This document shows, one piece after another, positions 6,802 to 12,769 of a stretch of 20,340 bases of DNA. Under the pieces are notes generated by a model. The model was given only the letters and a program-made list of their open reading frames with translations. It had not been told where the DNA came from and made no database searches. This DNA is from a virus. The stretch covers positions 1-20,340 of the IMG/VR virus record IMGVR_UViG_3300042691_015373, one strand, 5' to 3'. The position numbers and the translations under genes are program-made. How positions within the stretch are numbered: the stretch's first letter is position 1; every line of letters starts with the position of its first letter.

Positions 6802-7716
6802 ATGAATAAATTGGGACTATGTTGCATTTCGCTCAAACTTAAAGAGCAAGGCATTGGTCATCAGACTATGACTTTTAAACGCTTCAATTCTCTACCGCGA
6901 GAAGAAGCCATAACGATACTTGGAGATAGGATTCTTAACAATCTTGTTACTACTCGTAAAACTATTGAGTTTTGCGGACAGAATAATTATGTTTATCGTG
7001 TTAGTAGCGATATTTTTCCACTCATAACTTATGACGAGGCTAATGTTGATCTAGAAGATTTGCCAAACCATGATGAAATTCAAGATGAGTTTGATAATAT
7101 TGCACAAACTATTACCAGTAGTAATGTTCGTGTTTCTTGTCACCCTAGCGAATTTAATTCACTCTCAAGTCTCACCGATAAAGTTGTGGAAAAAACAATC
7201 ATTGAACTCAATTTCTACAGCAGTTTCTTCGACAGAATCGGCTTACCGGCAAATACTCTCAGTCCGATGAATTTGCACGTTCATAATAACAATGGGACTA
7301 GAGAAGAAATTAGTCGTCGTTTTTATGAGAATTTTAAGCGTCTTGATGAAAATTGTCAGGCAAGACTAACCATCGAAAATGACGACAAACTTAATTGCTG
7401 GAGTGTGCGTGAACTTGTAGATATTTTCCACCCTATTACTCGTATTCCTATTTGTTTCGATTATCTGCATCATAAATGTCATTCAAATAATCTCTCAGAA
7501 GTAGAGGCTATTAATATGTGCTATGATACCTGGCAAACTCGTCCTCTTTTTCACTATAGCGAAAGTAGAGAGGGTAATAATCCCAGAGCACATGCTGATT
7601 ATGCTGAAAATCCATTCGATACATATGGACTAGAGTTTGATATTGATATGGAGTTAAAAAGCAAGGATTATGCCTTAGAAAAATTTGAACAAATAATTAA
7701 AGGAGTTTTGATATGA
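6802..7716 (+). CDS. uvsE: UV-damage endonuclease UvsE/UVDE family, 304 aa
   Basis: Nicks DNA 5' to UV photoproducts and other lesions to start alternative excision repair. Family blocks appear in order: KLGLCCISL (3-11), RVSSD (66-70), SCHPSEF (112-118), LHVHN (158-162), TIENDD (190-195), CFDYLHH (218-224), FHYSESR (250-256), HADYAEN (264-270) and FDIDMELKSKD (279-289). These supply the His, Glu and Asp ligands of the TIM-barrel metal site. Length is normal for the family. ATG 6802 has GGAG 6 nt upstream; an in-frame start at 6763 lies inside the promoter and is rejected. Uses CGT arginine codons more than AT-rich neighbours. It has its own promoter, so repair may be expressed independently. 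Confidence 0.95.
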   Translation: MNKLGLCCISLKLKEQGIGHQTMTFKRFNSLPREEAITILGDRILNNLVTTRKTIEFCGQNNYVYRVSSDIFPLITYDEANVDLEDLPNHDEIQDEFDNIAQTITSSNVRVSCHPSEFNSLSSLTDKVVEKTIIELNFYSSFFDRIGLPANTLSPMNLHVHNNNGTREEISRRFYENFKRLDENCQARLTIENDDKLNCWSVRELVDIFHPITRIPICFDYLHHKCHSNNLSEVEAINMCYDTWQTRPLFHYSESREGNNPRAHADYAENPFDTYGLEFDIDMELKSKDYALEKFEQIIKGVLI

Positions 7717-7862
7717 GTGGTTGGCTAATAGTAATTACTGGTGGTATTTATTTGTATGTGGCACTAGAGCAGTATCTTGTGCATAATAATATTGGTATGC
7801 TTATTACATATATTGGGTACGCATTTGCAAATATTGGCTTATATATGTTAGCATCAAAATAA
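7713..7862 (+). CDS. small membrane protein, 49 aa
   Basis: ATG 7713 overlaps the UvsE stop as ATGA, with AGGAG upstream. The chain is nearly all hydrophobic: two likely membrane helices (about residues 3-20 and 28-47) separated by a polar QYLVHNN turn. A small hairpin membrane protein of unknown role. Confidence 0.65.
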   Translation: MSGWLIVITGGIYLYVALEQYLVHNNIGMLITYIGYAFANIGLYMLASK

Positions 7863-7872
7863 GGATAATATA

Positions 7873-8058
7873 ATGAAAGAACCAATAAAAATAAAACTAA
7901 CAGACAATCCATTAAATAAAAATGTAAAAGCAACACCACTACCATCCACTATACAATATGATATTGAAATGGAAAATGATGTTTGGATAAAAAATGAAGA
8001 TAATCAACAAAACAATTCGCAAAGCATACAACAATTGGAATCCGACCAGACTAATTAG
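7873..8058 (+). CDS. small polar hypothetical protein, 61 aa
   Basis: AAGGA lies 7 nt before ATG 7873. The sequence is Lys/Asn/Gln-rich and low in hydrophobic residues (KIKLTDNPLNKNVKATPLPS, then NQQNNSQS), so it is probably disordered. It overlaps the deaminase-like gene by 65 nt in a different frame, an unusually long overlap for this window. Translation is supported mainly by the ribosome site and by filling the gap. Confidence 0.5.
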   Translation: MKEPIKIKLTDNPLNKNVKATPLPSTIQYDIEMENDVWIKNEDNQQNNSQSIQQLESDQTN

Positions 8059-8452
8059 GTGCTACCACTATGCCGCCGCATTTGATGGAACCAAACTAAT
8101 TTGTTTCACCCAAAATAACCCGATCAAGACTCACACTGGTGCTTATAGAATTGGTGAAGATTTTAATCTGGAAAAATATAAGGAGTTTCCCTATTATCAT
8201 TCTGAATCTCGTCTTATTTCTAAACTTTTGGATAAGTATAATACCATTGATTCTAATTGGTCAGTTGTTGTTATGCGTATCAATCGAAAGGGATTGGTTT
8301 TAGGAAGTAAACCTTGTGAAAATTGTGATAAACTTCTTAATGCTGTTGGTTTGAATAGTATTTATTATAGTAATGATGATGGCAGTTTTAGTGACAGTAT
8401 TGGAAATAACATTCAAGCAGAGTCCTTGACCCTGCCGATGACTATGGTATAA
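7994..8452 (+). CDS. cytidine deaminase-like zinc protein, 152 aa
   Basis: Shows the two zinc-binding motifs of the cytidine deaminase fold: H-S-E at residues 69-71 (YYHSESRLISKLL), where most members have HAE, and PCENC at 107-111. The N-terminal CYHYAAAFDGTKLICFTQNN and VVVMRINRKG before the second motif fit the beta-strands of that fold. It is likely a phage nucleotide- or base-modifying deaminase; the substrate cannot be read from sequence. ATG 7994 has GGA upstream and overlaps the previous ORF by 65 nt. Its last codons form the promoter at 8426. Confidence 0.8.
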   Translation: MKIINKTIRKAYNNWNPTRLIRCYHYAAAFDGTKLICFTQNNPIKTHTGAYRIGEDFNLEKYKEFPYYHSESRLISKLLDKYNTIDSNWSVVVMRINRKGLVLGSKPCENCDKLLNAVGLNSIYYSNDDGSFSDSIGNNIQAESLTLPMTMV

Positions 8453-8453
8453 T
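8426..8453 (+). promoter_or_regulatory. sigma70-like promoter with GCCGAT spacer motif
   Basis: TTGACC (8426-8431), 16-nt spacer CTGCCGATGACTATGG, then perfect TATAAT (8448-8453). It is embedded in the end of the deaminase-like gene and gives a leader of only about 13 nt before ATG 8473. Confidence 0.85.
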
Positions 8454-8472
8454 CCGTTCTACGGAGGAAACC

Positions 8473-8691
8473 ATGAACTGCGTTTATTGTAAAAATTGTG
8501 TTGGGGTTGATCGTTACGAGTTTCTTGTTGAAACTGGTCGCAAAATTATATGCAAGGATTGTAGTATGGAAAATCGTGCCGTGGGATTTATGGACTGGGG
8601 ACATAAAACGGCTCCCTCTCTTGTTATGGTTCCGGCTAATGCTACACAAACTATTCGTAAACTTGATCGTGCTAACAGGAGAGCAAGATGA
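8473..8691 (+). CDS. small zinc-binding conserved phage protein, 72 aa
   Basis: CGGAGGA 6 nt upstream of ATG 8473 is a strong ribosome site. Cys3, Cys6, Cys9 and the Cys27/Cys30 pair can form a zinc ribbon. The C-terminal half contains DWGHKTAPSLVMVPANA and then a basic helix rich in Arg. I recall this 'GHKTAPSLV' arrangement from unannotated phage proteins. Nucleic-acid binding is plausible (zinc ribbon plus basic tail) but unproven. First gene of a promoter-proximal string. Confidence 0.75.
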   Translation: MNCVYCKNCVGVDRYEFLVETGRKIICKDCSMENRAVGFMDWGHKTAPSLVMVPANATQTIRKLDRANRRAR

Positions 8692-8900
8692 ATAATAATA
8701 TGACTTGGTTAGATTTATATAACTTTCTTTATGAAAGAGCAAACGATATTAATAATCCCGGCAGTTTTCCTTGGCAAGAAAATGTGCAAGTCTTTGATTT
8801 TGAAACTCTAGAATATTACCCTACTGATTTTATTCAGATGCCTGACAATAAGATTTCTCTGAGTATTGATACTTCTAAAGCAAATATGGAGATTGTTTAA
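8688..8900 (+). CDS. small hypothetical protein, 70 aa
   Basis: ATGA overlap with the zinc protein upstream; an AGGAG-like run precedes the start. Acidic, with Trp/Tyr/Phe throughout (WLDLYNFLYERAND, then VQVFDFETLEYYPTDF). No membrane span and no family recognised. The next gene begins directly after its stop codon. Confidence 0.65.
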   Translation: MNNNMTWLDLYNFLYERANDINNPGSFPWQENVQVFDFETLEYYPTDFIQMPDNKISLSIDTSKANMEIV

Positions 8901-9140
8901 ATGGATTTAGAAATTGAAAGCCTCTTGTTTAAGCAAGTTGAAAAGCCTAAGCATCATCTTATGACAAAGATCATTAATGTTTGGGAAAATCGGTATCGTA
9001 TCAATGTATATATTGAGATTGAAGAAGATAATTTGACTAAGAAGCGTATTCACAGTAGTTATTTTTGTCATTATAATCCCGGCAAATTAGAAATAAAAGG
9101 TAGACCCGATGGATCAGCAACTACAAAATCAACTTTTTGA
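8901..9140 (+). CDS. small hypothetical protein, 79 aa
   Basis: ATG 8901 directly follows the previous stop; GGAG lies 10 nt upstream. It looks beta-rich (KIINVWENRYRINVYIEIEE, then IHSSYFCHY) and has no catalytic motif. Overlaps the next gene by 32 nt. Function unknown. Confidence 0.65.
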   Translation: MDLEIESLLFKQVEKPKHHLMTKIINVWENRYRINVYIEIEEDNLTKKRIHSSYFCHYNPGKLEIKGRPDGSATTKSTF

Positions 9141-9534
9141 AAAGTATCCAGAACTTTTTTCTAATAAAGATAAGGATATTATGAGCAGTTGCACGGCATG
9201 GGGAATAGAATGTGGAAATGGTTGGTTTGATATTATTTCTCCTCTTTGTTTTATGATTAAGAATCACGAAAATAATATTGTTTGGCAAACAGAATATAAA
9301 CAAAAAACTGAACCAGAATACAAAAACGATTATATTCCTGTAAAGTTCGATCAAATCAAAGAAAAATTTGGCGGTCTTAGAATCTACTTTAGTGGCGGGG
9401 ATGATTATATTGAAGGATTAGTTTCTATGGCAGGGGCTATGAGTTATAAGATTTGTGAAGTTTGTGGAGACAGAGGAAGTCCAAATGAAAATGGCTGGAT
9501 TAGCACACTTTGTGACGGCTGTAGAAAATCTTAA
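9109..9534 (+). CDS. conserved phage zinc-motif protein, 141 aa
   Basis: Layout typical of a widespread unannotated phage protein: CTAWGIECGNGWF near residues 28-40, KEKFGGLRIYF at 84-94, GGDDYIEGLVSMAGAMS and a C-terminal zinc-finger-like part with Cys116, Cys119, Cys135 and Cys138. The four Cys in two CxxC pairs strongly suggest a zinc site. No enzymatic role is known to me. It closes the string that began at 8473; the next promoter starts 10 nt after the stop. Confidence 0.8.
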   Translation: MDQQLQNQLFEKYPELFSNKDKDIMSSCTAWGIECGNGWFDIISPLCFMIKNHENNIVWQTEYKQKTEPEYKNDYIPVKFDQIKEKFGGLRIYFSGGDDYIEGLVSMAGAMSYKICEVCGDRGSPNENGWISTLCDGCRKS

Positions 9535-9544
9535 ATGTGACGGC

Positions 9545-9572
9545 TTGACAGTGCCGATAATGCTGTTATACT
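9545..9572 (+). promoter_or_regulatory. sigma70-like promoter with GCCGAT spacer motif
   Basis: TTGACA (9545-9550), 16-nt spacer beginning GTGCCGATAA, then TATACT (9567-9572). Drives the zinc-ribbon gene at 9613 with a leader of about 35 nt. Confidence 0.85.
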
Positions 9573-9612
9573 TAGAGCATAAGGCTTAAACAACGCACCG
9601 GAGACAAATAAA

Positions 9613-10020
9613 ATGGGTAAGGGACAAAAGACTTGTGAGAATTGTGGTCAAACTACTGGCCCCCGTGCTTATATGTGTAAGAAGTGTAATACTCCTTTTG
9701 TTTTTAAGGCAAAGAGCAAGGAACACAAAAATACCAAGATTATCCAGAATATCAATTGGCGTGAACTGGTAAAGGGAGACAGAATCAAGGTTGGTGGCGG
9801 GCCTTATTTTGTTAGCAAGGGGGAGTTTATCCCTATGGGTTATAGGGGTAAGTTTGTGGTCGAATCAGTAGATAAGAATGGTATTCTTGCTTGGGGCATT
9901 GACAAGAGTACCGGATTTGCTCATATCTATATGGGTGGAGATATTCAGAATAAGGAAACTGGTGTTTGGAAAACCAAGCATAAGTTGATCAAATTGAAGC
10001 AGAGAGAGCAGTCTGTATGA
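9613..10020 (+). CDS. N-terminal zinc-ribbon protein, 135 aa
   Basis: Cys8, Cys11, Cys22 and Cys25 form a zinc ribbon (CENCGQTTGPRAYMCKKC). The rest is a Gly-rich, beta-looking domain (KGDRIKVGGGPYFVSKGE, then MGYRGKFVVESVD) that resembles small barrel folds, and the C-terminus is basic. Nucleic-acid or ribosome interaction is a reasonable guess. GGAG lies 10 nt before ATG 9613. First gene after a strong promoter; codons are less AT-rich than in the genes downstream. Confidence 0.75.
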   Translation: MGKGQKTCENCGQTTGPRAYMCKKCNTPFVFKAKSKEHKNTKIIQNINWRELVKGDRIKVGGGPYFVSKGEFIPMGYRGKFVVESVDKNGILAWGIDKSTGFAHIYMGGDIQNKETGVWKTKHKLIKLKQREQSV

Positions 10021-10295
10021 GTTTAGATCCTCAACAAAAAGAAGCACTACAAAATCTTTATTCTCATAGAGATCATATAGAGGATCATCTAAATAAAATT
10101 GATACTATTTTAAAGATATATTTCCCAAAAGAATATGATCTGGCATATCAACATTGGTTGCCACAAATAAAAACTGGCCTAAGAGATAATACTAAATGGC
10201 TTCCTAGAGGACAATATTCAATGGATTATACTTTGAATAAATTGGTAGACAAAATAATTGACGATTTAGATAAAGGTGTAACTAGATATATCTAA
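10017..10295 (+). CDS. hypothetical protein, 92 aa
   Basis: ATGA overlap with the zinc-ribbon gene. Helical, polar protein (NLYSHRDHIEDHLNKIDTIL, later LNKLVDKIIDDLDKG) with no membrane span and no known motif. Function unknown. Confidence 0.65.
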   Translation: MSLDPQQKEALQNLYSHRDHIEDHLNKIDTILKIYFPKEYDLAYQHWLPQIKTGLRDNTKWLPRGQYSMDYTLNKLVDKIIDDLDKGVTRYI

Positions 10296-10315
10296 TTAAT
10301 TTGGGAATTATTAAT

Positions 10316-10720
10316 ATGAGTGAAGTTTATGCTATTACCGATCTTGAAGGATACGCACAAGAAATGCGTATTGCTGCGGCTAAAAGTTTATCAGCAAACC
10401 AAGAAGATAATCTTGATGATTATATTAGTCTTAATCAAATGATTAATTTGGTTAGAACCGAATGTGTAGGCTATGACCATAAAGACAGACCTCTTCTTAG
10501 TGAAGAAGCAAATGAAGATATTTATGAGAAAACTGTTATTTGGATACACAATGTTGGACTAGCCAAACTTGCTGCTAAAGGATTAGTAGAATGTGCTTGG
10601 GATAGCAAAACTAATGAAATGGTTTTTTGGGCTAATCCAGAAATAAATAAGACAGAAAAGAAAAAGAGAAAACCAAATGACAAATCTATCAAACGAAGAA
10701 ATAAGAAGAAAGATTCGTGA
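10316..10720 (+). CDS. hypothetical protein with basic tail, 134 aa
   Basis: ATG 10316 is preferred over an in-frame TTG at 10301, although only a weak GGGA lies upstream. Residues 1-100 look like a helical, winged-helix-like domain (ISLNQMINLVRTECVGYD, then ANEDIYEKTVIWIHNVGLAK, AAKGLVECAWDS). The last 25 residues are almost all Lys, Arg and Asn. DNA or RNA binding is suggested by the tail, but no family is recognised. The end overlaps a further small gene by 44 nt. Confidence 0.65.
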   Translation: MSEVYAITDLEGYAQEMRIAAAKSLSANQEDNLDDYISLNQMINLVRTECVGYDHKDRPLLSEEANEDIYEKTVIWIHNVGLAKLAAKGLVECAWDSKTNEMVFWANPEINKTEKKKRKPNDKSIKRRNKKKDS

Positions 10721-10856
10721 TCTAGAAGATAAGATTCATGACTGTAAAGCATATATCTCATCTGATTTTTGTGTGAGTTGTAATGAGATGTATGAAAATA
10801 TTAAAAAACATGAAGCAGAGATTAAACTTCTAAAGGAATTATACCACAACGACTAA
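10677..10856 (+). CDS. small coiled-coil protein with CxxC, 59 aa
   Basis: ATG 10677 opens a 59-codon frame to TAA 10854-10856. Two charged helices flank a central FCVSC, which could bind metal or form a helical hairpin closed by a CxxC. Most of its length is unique sequence that would otherwise be a gap, and codon composition matches neighbouring genes. It overlaps the basic tail of the previous gene by 44 nt. Function unknown. Confidence 0.6.
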   Translation: MTNLSNEEIRRKIRDLEDKIHDCKAYISSDFCVSCNEMYENIKKHEAEIKLLKELYHND

Positions 10857-10874
10857 AAAAAATATTCTCAAGAG

Positions 10875-10902
10875 TTGACAAGCCGCTGGTCGATGATATA
10901 AT
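10875..10902 (+). promoter_or_regulatory. consensus sigma70-like promoter ahead of tRNA
   Basis: Perfect TTGACA (10875-10880), 16-nt spacer AGCCGCTGGTCGATGA, perfect TATAAT (10897-10902). The spacer holds CCG and CGAT separately rather than an intact CCGAT. It gives a leader of about 27 nt before the tRNA, ending in a TTTAACAATTT run. Confidence 0.85.
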
Positions 10903-10935
10903 GGTGGTAGGACGGTGATTGATCTTTAACAATTT

Positions 10936-11011
10936 GCTGCACAAGGTAAGCCGGTTGCATCCGATACTCTTATAAGGTATTCATAGTCTGGTTCGACTCC
11001 AGAGTGCAGTA
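10936..11011 (+). tRNA. probable tRNA-Ile(UAU)
   Basis: The acceptor stem GCTGCAC/GTGCAGT pairs over 7 bp with one G-U, with discriminator A at 11011 and no encoded CCA. The anticodon stem ATACT/GGTAT (10964-10968, 10976-10980) encloses CTTATAA, so the anticodon is UAU, reading the Ile codon AUA. The T arm TCTGG/CCAGA with loop TTCGACT is perfect. The D arm is poor: only two or three pairs, and position 8 is A rather than the near-universal U. Either the gene is divergent or the D-arm folding is unusual. It is preceded by a consensus promoter, so it is probably expressed. Reading AUA fits an AT-rich phage. Confidence 0.72.
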
Positions 11012-11021
11012 TTTTTTAAAC

Positions 11022-11049
11022 TTGCTTTTCATGAATATGGAACTACAAT
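11022..11049 (+). promoter_or_regulatory. weak candidate promoter
   Basis: TTGCTT (11022-11027), 16-nt spacer, TACAAT (11044-11049). The -10 box is one base from consensus, but the -35 box matches only at TTG. It may serve the membrane-protein gene at 11084 if transcription ends after the tRNA, where a run of six T follows. Confidence 0.35.
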
Positions 11050-11064
11050 ACTATTAGTAGTAGT
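11042..11064 (+). promoter_or_regulatory. stem-loop in leader of small membrane-protein gene
   Basis: ACTAC (11042-11046) pairs with GTAGT (11060-11064), and inside it TACT (11049-11052) pairs with AGTA (11056-11059). GG 11039-11040 could extend the stem to CC 11065-11066. It lies between the tRNA and the gene at 11084. No T-tract follows, so it is more likely a leader or processing structure than a terminator. Confidence 0.35.
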
Positions 11065-11083
11065 CCAAAAACAAGGAAAGTTT

Positions 11084-11341
11084 ATGACAAATCGTTCTTT
11101 ATGCTGTATGCCAATAGTAACTTTACTAGTTGGTTTATTAGTTCTATCGTTTGGATTTAATCTTGTATTTCTTGATAAGATAAATAAGCTATCAAATATT
11201 ATTAATACAATAACTTCACCAGTTAAAGATAATGAACTAAAAAAATTAATGGAAGAAGTTGAAAGATTATCAAAACAAGAATATACAAATAATCTTAAAT
11301 ATGATGTAAAAACTAAACAACCTATTAAAAATGATTTTTGA
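11084..11341 (+). CDS. single-span membrane protein, 85 aa
   Basis: AAGGAAA lies 5 nt before ATG 11084. Residues about 10-30 form one membrane helix (PIVTLLVGLLVLSFGFNLVF). The rest is a charged, helical region likely to be a coiled coil (LKKLMEEVERLSKQE). Topology is likely a short N-terminus, one span and a soluble helical domain. No family recognised. Confidence 0.7.
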   Translation: MTNRSLCCMPIVTLLVGLLVLSFGFNLVFLDKINKLSNIINTITSPVKDNELKKLMEEVERLSKQEYTNNLKYDVKTKQPIKNDF

Positions 11342-11543
11342 TTCAATTAAAAATAGAGTTTGGCAATTAAAGTTATCCCTCTTTAGTAGAAAATGCTATT
11401 TTACTGGACAAAATTTACAATTCAAACTATGTTACTGTGGACGCAAACAAATAAAAGACAGTATATCTTATAGGTATTTAAATGATGATATTTGGCTATC
11501 CTCAAAAGAATACCTGAAACTGTTAAGAACTAATATTTTATAG
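11331..11543 (+). CDS. small conserved-looking phage protein, 70 aa
   Basis: Overlaps the previous gene by 11 nt. A basic N-terminal half with CYFTGQ and CYCGRK (three Cys) is followed by aromatic segments ending in WLSSKEYLKLL. This resembles short phage proteins with a 'KCYFTG...KCY...WxxxxEFL' layout that I recall without a name. A small zinc- or substrate-binding module is possible. Confidence 0.65.
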   Translation: MIFDSIKNRVWQLKLSLFSRKCYFTGQNLQFKLCYCGRKQIKDSISYRYLNDDIWLSSKEYLKLLRTNIL

Positions 11544-11574
11544 GTGTATTAAATAAATAGCCTTCCTAAAACTA

Positions 11575-11590
11575 TTGATTTTATAATCAA
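11575..11590 (+). promoter_or_regulatory. 6-bp inverted repeat in leader of 58-aa gene
   Basis: TTGATT (11575-11580) and AATCAA (11585-11590) flank TTAT. Downstream, the leader CCCACCTATAAGAAAGAG resembles the leader of the pilin-like gene (CCCGCCTTATAGGAACAG). Both precede genes whose products begin with a membrane or signal segment. Confidence 0.35.
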
Positions 11591-11614
11591 CCCACCTATA
11601 AGAAAGAGAAAATT

Positions 11615-11791
11615 ATGAAGTATAGATTATTGTTTATCGGTCTAGTCTCAGTCTTGTTTGCTTCATTAACAATGAATGTTATTCATTCAGAGTCACTAGA
11701 TGCTGCTAAAGAAACAATACAAATTAATGAGATGGTACACTCAAGGGTTATCAATAGTTTACATGATAGATTAATGGAATTGGAAGATTAA
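11615..11791 (+). CDS. small signal-peptide or membrane-anchored protein, 58 aa
   Basis: ATG 11615 opens 58 codons ending in TAA at 11789-11791, exactly one base before the tmRNA. Residues 1-22 are a basic start plus hydrophobic core (KYRLLFIGLVSVLFASLTM), a membrane anchor or signal peptide. The remainder is a short amphipathic helix rich in Glu, His and Asn. An AAGAAAGAG stretch gives a moderate ribosome site. The zero spacing to the tmRNA implies a shared transcript cut by RNase P. Confidence 0.65.
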   Translation: MKYRLLFIGLVSVLFASLTMNVIHSESLDAAKETIQINEMVHSRVINSLHDRLMELED

Positions 11792-12146
11792 GGGCGAGTA
11801 AAGGTTTCGACTACATAAAGAAGATTATATTGGCAAGTAGTGGTTAATCGACCGGCCACTTTAAAAGTCGATTAAACGCTTTAACTGGCGAAACTCAGTT
11901 AGCACTTGCTGCCTAACTAAAACGGGCAGTAACAGACTGCGATACCGAATGAGGGTAGGGATCAAAAGTCTGTCGTTAAATCCCTCTGCACTTACAATAT
12001 CCAACGGGTTGTAGGTTAAGAGCAGTTGGTAAGATGAGATTAGTCTTGTTTATTCTGTACTCTCATTTAACTTATGAATAAAATAAACTTGTAGAAAATG
12101 TAATTTGAAATATGATAGGACAGGGGTTCGACTCCCCTCTCGTCCA
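11792..12146 (+). ncRNA. ssrA: tmRNA (transfer-messenger RNA)
   Basis: Rescues stalled ribosomes and tags nascent chains for proteolysis. The tRNA-like domain is clear: GGGCGAG (11792-11798) pairs with CTCGTCC (12139-12145) with one G-U, discriminator A 12146, and a T arm AGGGG/CCCCT around TTCGACT (12122-12138). The 5' part has TTTCGACTAC, typical of tmRNAs. The message region CTTTAACT|GGC aligns with E. coli CTTTAGTC|GCA. It gives resume codon GGC at 11887 and tag GETQLALAA with stop TAA at 11914-11916, ending in the ALAA degron read by ClpXP. CCA is not encoded. Total about 355 nt with no intron. It sits flush between a 58-aa ORF and an HNH gene. Confidence 0.95.
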
Positions 12147-12148
12147 TT

Positions 12149-12541
12149 ATGACTAGAAAAATTTGTTCATATTGTGGTAAAAGGAAAAACAAGGGGAGTT
12201 TTCCTAAACATAGTATGTACAAAGACAATCTTGATAGTCGTTGTAAAAAATGTGTTAAAAAACAATGCAAAGTTCGCGGAAAACTTCATAAAAAAGCACC
12301 AAATCGTCCAGAAGTTTGTGAGTGCTGTAAAAAAGTACCTTTAAAATGGTGTTTGGATCACGACCATTCAGATAATTCTTTTAGAGGTTGGATTTGTGAG
12401 CGTTGTAATACTGGATTAGGAAAATTAGGAGATTCTTTAGACGGTGTAATTAAAGCTGTAAACTATTTAATCATGTCAAAAAATAGAATACAGCAAAATG
12501 AATCTACAAAAAAAATGGATCGAACATCTCAACGAAAATAA
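12149..12541 (+). CDS. endonuclease VII-like HNH nuclease, 130 aa
   Basis: Two Cys-rich parts: an N-terminal CSYCGKRK with CKKC, and a C-terminal nuclease block with CECC (57-60), LDHDH (69-73) and RGWICERCNTGLG (79-91). The DHDH...RGxxCxxCNxxLG order is the signature of the recombination endonuclease VII (T4 gp49-like) branch of HNH enzymes. Members either cut branched DNA or act as free-standing homing nucleases. ATG 12149 is 2 nt after the tmRNA discriminator base, and no ribosome site exists outside the tmRNA body. That placement favours a mobile homing role. Overlaps the next gene by 44 nt. Confidence 0.85.
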   Translation: MTRKICSYCGKRKNKGSFPKHSMYKDNLDSRCKKCVKKQCKVRGKLHKKAPNRPEVCECCKKVPLKWCLDHDHSDNSFRGWICERCNTGLGKLGDSLDGVIKAVNYLIMSKNRIQQNESTKKMDRTSQRK

Positions 12542-12704
12542 TATGATTTATACAGAGCATCTTATTTTTGCTCTTTTTTATGGATGCTCTTGTATATTGG
12601 CTGGAATTCTTTTAATTATACATTCTATATTGCCTTGTTTTTTCCCAAAAGCAGGAAGCAATTTAGTCAGAAGTTTAAATAAACGATTCAAGAATAAAAA
12701 CTAG
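12498..12704 (+). CDS. DUF6356-like small membrane protein, 68 aa
   Basis: The pattern WIEHLNENNMIYTEHLIFAL, then a hydrophobic span of about 20 residues, then HSILPCFFPKAGSNLV and a basic tail, matches my memory of the DUF6356 family (H...Y.EH..FA, one membrane segment, H..FP...T/GSN). ATG 12498 is chosen because the family motif begins before the alternative ATG at 12543, even though it then overlaps the HNH gene by 44 nt. Likely an inner-membrane protein; function unknown. Confidence 0.7.
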   Translation: MNLQKKWIEHLNENNMIYTEHLIFALFYGCSCILAGILLIIHSILPCFFPKAGSNLVRSLNKRFKNKN

Positions 12705-12715
12705 ACTACCGATAC

Positions 12716-12744
12716 TTGACAACAAGATCGCTTTGTGGTATACT
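12716..12744 (+). promoter_or_regulatory. sigma70-like promoter of DNA ligase gene
   Basis: TTGACA (12716-12721), 17-nt spacer ending TGTGG, TATACT (12739-12744) followed by AGAGA as at 3718. Here ACCGAT lies just upstream of the -35 box (12708-12713) instead of in the spacer. Confidence 0.85.
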
Positions 12745-12769
12745 AGAGAAAACACAGGAGAATATTTGG

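Noticed and set aside
11792-12146. Group I intron or permuted (two-piece) tmRNA
   Set aside because: The T loop is uninterrupted, the acceptor halves are in standard order and the length is ordinary, so this is a one-piece, intron-less tmRNA.
12149-12541. Endonuclease VII-like protein as a dedicated Holliday-junction resolvase
   Set aside because: Not excluded, but its start 2 nt after the tmRNA and lack of other packaging or recombination genes nearby make a mobile HNH more likely.
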